This document shows, one piece after another, positions 62,293-64,000 of a stretch of 64,000 nucleotides of DNA (position 1 is its first letter; each line of letters begins with the position of its first letter). The stretch covers positions 1-64,000 of the forward strand of contig NZ_JAGGLR010000032.1 of assembly GCF_017874715.1 (NCBI RefSeq). Reading direction: 5' to 3'. Made by a program: the position numbers and the translations under genes. Source of the stretch: Streptomyces iranensis (lineage in GTDB: Bacteria; Actinomycetota; Actinomycetes; Streptomycetales; Streptomycetaceae). The notes below the pieces were generated by a model. That model did not search any database. It saw only the letters and a program-made list of their open reading frames with translations, and was not told where the DNA came from.

Positions 62293-63081
62293 ATGGCCCA
62301 GTCCTCCCTGCGCCGGCGACGCCGGGCCGCCGCCACACAAGAGATCCTGGACGCCGCCGAGCACCACATCAGCGAACACGGACCCGCGGCCCTGTCCCTG
62401 CGCGCGGTCGCCCGCGGCCTCGGAATGACCGTGCAGGCGCTCTACCACTACTTCCCGAACCGGGATGCCCTCGTCACGGCGCTCGTCACCAAGGCATACG
62501 ACGACCTGGCCGACGCCGTGCAGGCCGCCGTCGACACCGCGGCGGACGACTCGGCCCTGCCGCGCCTGGTGGTCGCGGCCGAGGGCTACCGCCGATGGGC
62601 CATCGCCCATCCCGAGCGCTTCCAGCTCCTGTACGGAACGCCGCTGCGGGACTACGCGGCACCCGCCGAGGGCCCGACCACCCAGGCGACGCGCCGGATG
62701 AGCTCGATCTTCGAGCGCGAGCTGTTCGATGGGTTCACCGCGGAGCAACTCGCCGCGGCCGACACCCCCGTGTTCTCGTCCCCGCTCCGGGCACACCTGG
62801 AACAGCTGCCGCATTACGGTCTGGGGTATCTGCCGCCCCCCGCGACCGCTCTCCTGATGAGCGCGTGGGGACACCTGCACGGCCTCGTCGTCCTGGAGGT
62901 GTTCGGACACACCTCTTTCCTCGGTGACCGGCAGGCCGAGATCTTCCGCATGGCAATGCGGAACCTGCTCGAGGACATCCACCGCCGGATCCCCGTACAC
63001 CTGAGCCCGCCGCACGCCGCAGACCAGACAGAACCGCCTCGAACGGCCGCGCCGGAGCCACGTCCTCGAACCGGGCCGTGA
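62293..63081 (+). CDS. TetR-family regulator of the MMPL exporter
   Basis: 262 residues from the ATG at 62293; the frame upstream is unlikely to be coding. HTH: RRAAATQEILDAAEHHISEHGPAALSLRAVARGLGMTVQALYHYFPNRDALV. The C-terminal part with YRRWAIAHPERFQLLYGTPLRDYAAP and a WGHLHGLVVLEVFGH segment is the WHG type of TetR ligand domain. The spacer to the exporter holds an AT-rich stretch (AAGATTTGGCAGTGTTAGAT) near 62177, a plausible operator zone. Confidence 0.92.
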   Translation: MAQSSLRRRRRAAATQEILDAAEHHISEHGPAALSLRAVARGLGMTVQALYHYFPNRDALVTALVTKAYDDLADAVQAAVDTAADDSALPRLVVAAEGYRRWAIAHPERFQLLYGTPLRDYAAPAEGPTTQATRRMSSIFERELFDGFTAEQLAAADTPVFSSPLRAHLEQLPHYGLGYLPPPATALLMSAWGHLHGLVVLEVFGHTSFLGDRQAEIFRMAMRNLLEDIHRRIPVHLSPPHAADQTEPPRTAAPEPRPRTGP

Positions 63082-63126
63082 CACAGTCCACCAGCGGACG
63101 GAGGCCGTGTTCACGCCCCCCGCAAT

Positions 63127-63152
63127 CCCCGGACGAGCGGTCGTGTCCGGGG
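63127..63152. terminator. Bidirectional terminator
   Basis: CCCCGGAC and GTCCGGGG form an 8-bp stem with a 10-base loop between convergent TetR and CGNR genes. Confidence 0.65.
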
Positions 63153-63182
63153 CATCGTTCGAGGCCGGACCATGAATCAAGC

Positions 63183-63662
63183 TCAGCGGGTGCGTCTGTA
63201 GTGGCGGCGTGCCTTTTCGCGGTTGCCGCAGACAGCCATCGAGCACCAGCGGGCGCGGTTGGCGCGGCTGCGGTCGAGCAGGAACAACTGGCACTCGTCG
63301 TTGGCGCAGGGGCGTAGCCGGCCGGGAAGTTGCTTCTCGGTGGCGGCCCAGGCGAGCACCACCTCGACGGCCAGCCGGGCGTGCGAGGGAGTCCTGACTG
63401 TCCACTGAAGACCATCCGAAGTGATCTCCGGGATCTGGTGGACCCCTTCGAGCAGCGGGCTCAACGCGGCGGGCGAGCGTTCTCCGCGCACCATGTCCCG
63501 CAGGATGTCCCGCGTCTCGCGCAGCAGCGCCAGTTCCGCGAGGCTGCCTTCGCCGCCGTGCTCCCGTGCCCAGCGTCTGCCTCCGGCCGGGTCGCCGAGC
63601 GCGTCCTGTTCCTCGCCGTCGACCAGTGGCCTGCTGTTGAGCAGGTCCAGCAGCGTGTCCAT
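63183..63662 (-). CDS. CGNR zinc-finger (ABATE) regulator
   Basis: 159 residues. The N-terminal ABATE segment is MDTLLDLLNSRPLVDGEE, with ALLRETRDILRDMVRGE helices. The C-terminal zinc finger LRPCANDECQLFLLDRSRANRARWCSMAVCGNREKARRHYRR has the C-G-N-R motif intact. It is divergent from the alpha/beta hydrolase gene; direct-repeat sites between them are likely binding sites. Confidence 0.93.
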   Translation of the reverse strand: MDTLLDLLNSRPLVDGEEQDALGDPAGGRRWAREHGGEGSLAELALLRETRDILRDMVRGERSPAALSPLLEGVHQIPEITSDGLQWTVRTPSHARLAVEVVLAWAATEKQLPGRLRPCANDECQLFLLDRSRANRARWCSMAVCGNREKARRHYRRTR

Positions 63663-63680
63663 CGGGGTACCGCTCTTCCT

Positions 63681-63749
63681 CTAACCAGATCGAGTCTTTT
63701 GACAGGTTAGCTCATTCCGTGCTTGCATGACGAGAACTAACCGGATCGA
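63681..63749. promoter_or_regulatory. Direct-repeat operator and promoter of the CGNR/hydrolase pair
   Basis: CTAACCAGATCGA (63681) and CTAACCGGATCGA (63737) are 13-bp direct repeats 56 bases apart. An inverted GGTTAG lies at 63705. TTGACA at 63699-63704 with a 17-base gap to CTTGCA may be the hydrolase promoter. Spacing of repeats around this promoter fits regulator binding. Confidence 0.65.
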
Positions 63750-63768
63750 ACAGTTAAAGGGGTTAGGA

Positions 63769-64000
63769 ATGAACTCGGTGCGCCACCGGACCGCCACCGT
63801 CGACGGCTACGAGATCTTCTACCGGGAAGCCGGCCCCGCCGACGCCCCCGCGATCGTCCTGCTGCACGGCTACCCGACCAGCTCGTTCATGTTCCGCGAG
63901 CTCATCCCGCTGCTGGCCGACGACTACCACGTCATCGCGCCGGACCACCTCGGCTTCGGCCACTCCGACGCCCCCCTCGCGGGGGAGTTCACCTACACCT
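63769..64000 (+). CDS. Alpha/beta hydrolase, cut by window end
   Basis: 77 residues are visible from the ATG at 63769 (AAAGGGG upstream). VDGYEIFYREAGPADAPAIVLLHGYPTSSFMFRELIPLLADDYHVIAPDHLGFGHSD is the N-terminal part of the haloalkane dehalogenase/epoxide hydrolase-like group: HGYPTSS forms the oxyanion region. The nucleophile lies beyond the window. Probably controlled by the divergent CGNR protein. Confidence 0.9.
   Translation, partial: MNSVRHRTATVDGYEIFYREAGPADAPAIVLLHGYPTSSFMFRELIPLLADDYHVIAPDHLGFGHSDAPLAGEFTYT

Noticed and set aside
1..64000. Telomere or replicon end within the window
   Set aside because: Despite the Tpg homologue, no cluster of telomere-type palindromes was seen; the Tpg gene alone does not place the window at an end.

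Overview
The window is about 70% GC with strong third-position GC bias and many XRE, TetR, LysR, CGNR-zinc-finger, lasso-peptide and STAND-NTPase genes. It looks like a Streptomyces (or close relative) accessory region, probably a chromosome arm or a large linear plasmid. Decayed IS elements, frameshifted genes and a homologue of the telomere terminal protein Tpg fit that setting. No rRNA, tRNA or CRISPR array was seen.

Region 1 (1-8.4 kb): a frameshifted IS701-type transposase end abuts a minus-strand operon, 7403 down to 1614 (probably to 790). Its order is an HTH-like protein, a DDE (TnsB/Mu/TniA-like) transposase, a TnsC/TniB-like AAA+ ATPase with a Mu-C-like N-terminal segment, a second AAA+ ATPase, a degenerate ATPase-like protein, a Tpg-type terminal protein, and a PD-(D/E)XK nuclease whose 3' end is cut by the IS. 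Most stops and starts overlap. This is the best candidate here for an undescribed system.

Region 2 (8.4-21.3 kb): a defence-type island. It holds a restriction-nuclease/STAND protein (Avs-like), a small regulatory cluster, a caspase-like/STAND effector (frameshifted near its end) divergent from an alpha/beta hydrolase, a truncated paralogue of the region 1 HTH-like protein, a 5'-truncated TatD gene joined to IS3 remnants, and a SUKH protein. A 73-bp direct repeat (13029 and 19368) brackets the caspase/hydrolase pair.

Region 3 (21.8-25.7 kb): a lasso peptide cluster on the minus strand. It has two precursors with Trp1/Asp9 cores, cyclase, RRE protein, leader peptidase and a translationally coupled JmjC/cupin oxygenase. 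No exporter gene is evident.

Region 4 (25.9-37.2 kb): a large XRE-STAND-WD40 protein with 14 WD repeats, then a zone of decay: XRE, IS21, ComB, integrase-like, MFS, WD40 and IS1380 remnants. An ArsR regulator with a coupled small ORF, a DUF6207-like ORF and a small secreted protein survive among them.

Region 5 (37.2-46.3 kb): a TetR gene divergent from an oxidoreductase operon (MDR reductase, F420/NADP-type reductase, Old Yellow Enzyme), further pseudogenes, an amino-acid permease plus nitrilase pair with a divergent TetR, and an SDR.

Region 6 (46.3-64 kb): small Streptomyces-specific genes, two tandem XRE membrane proteins (peptidoglycan-binding and DUF2690), a P-loop kinase-like protein, a DMT exporter divergent from a CGNR regulator, an FAD amine oxidoreductase with a polar amino-acid ABC transporter and divergent LysR, an MMPL exporter divergent from TetR, and a second CGNR regulator divergent from an alpha/beta hydrolase cut by the window end.
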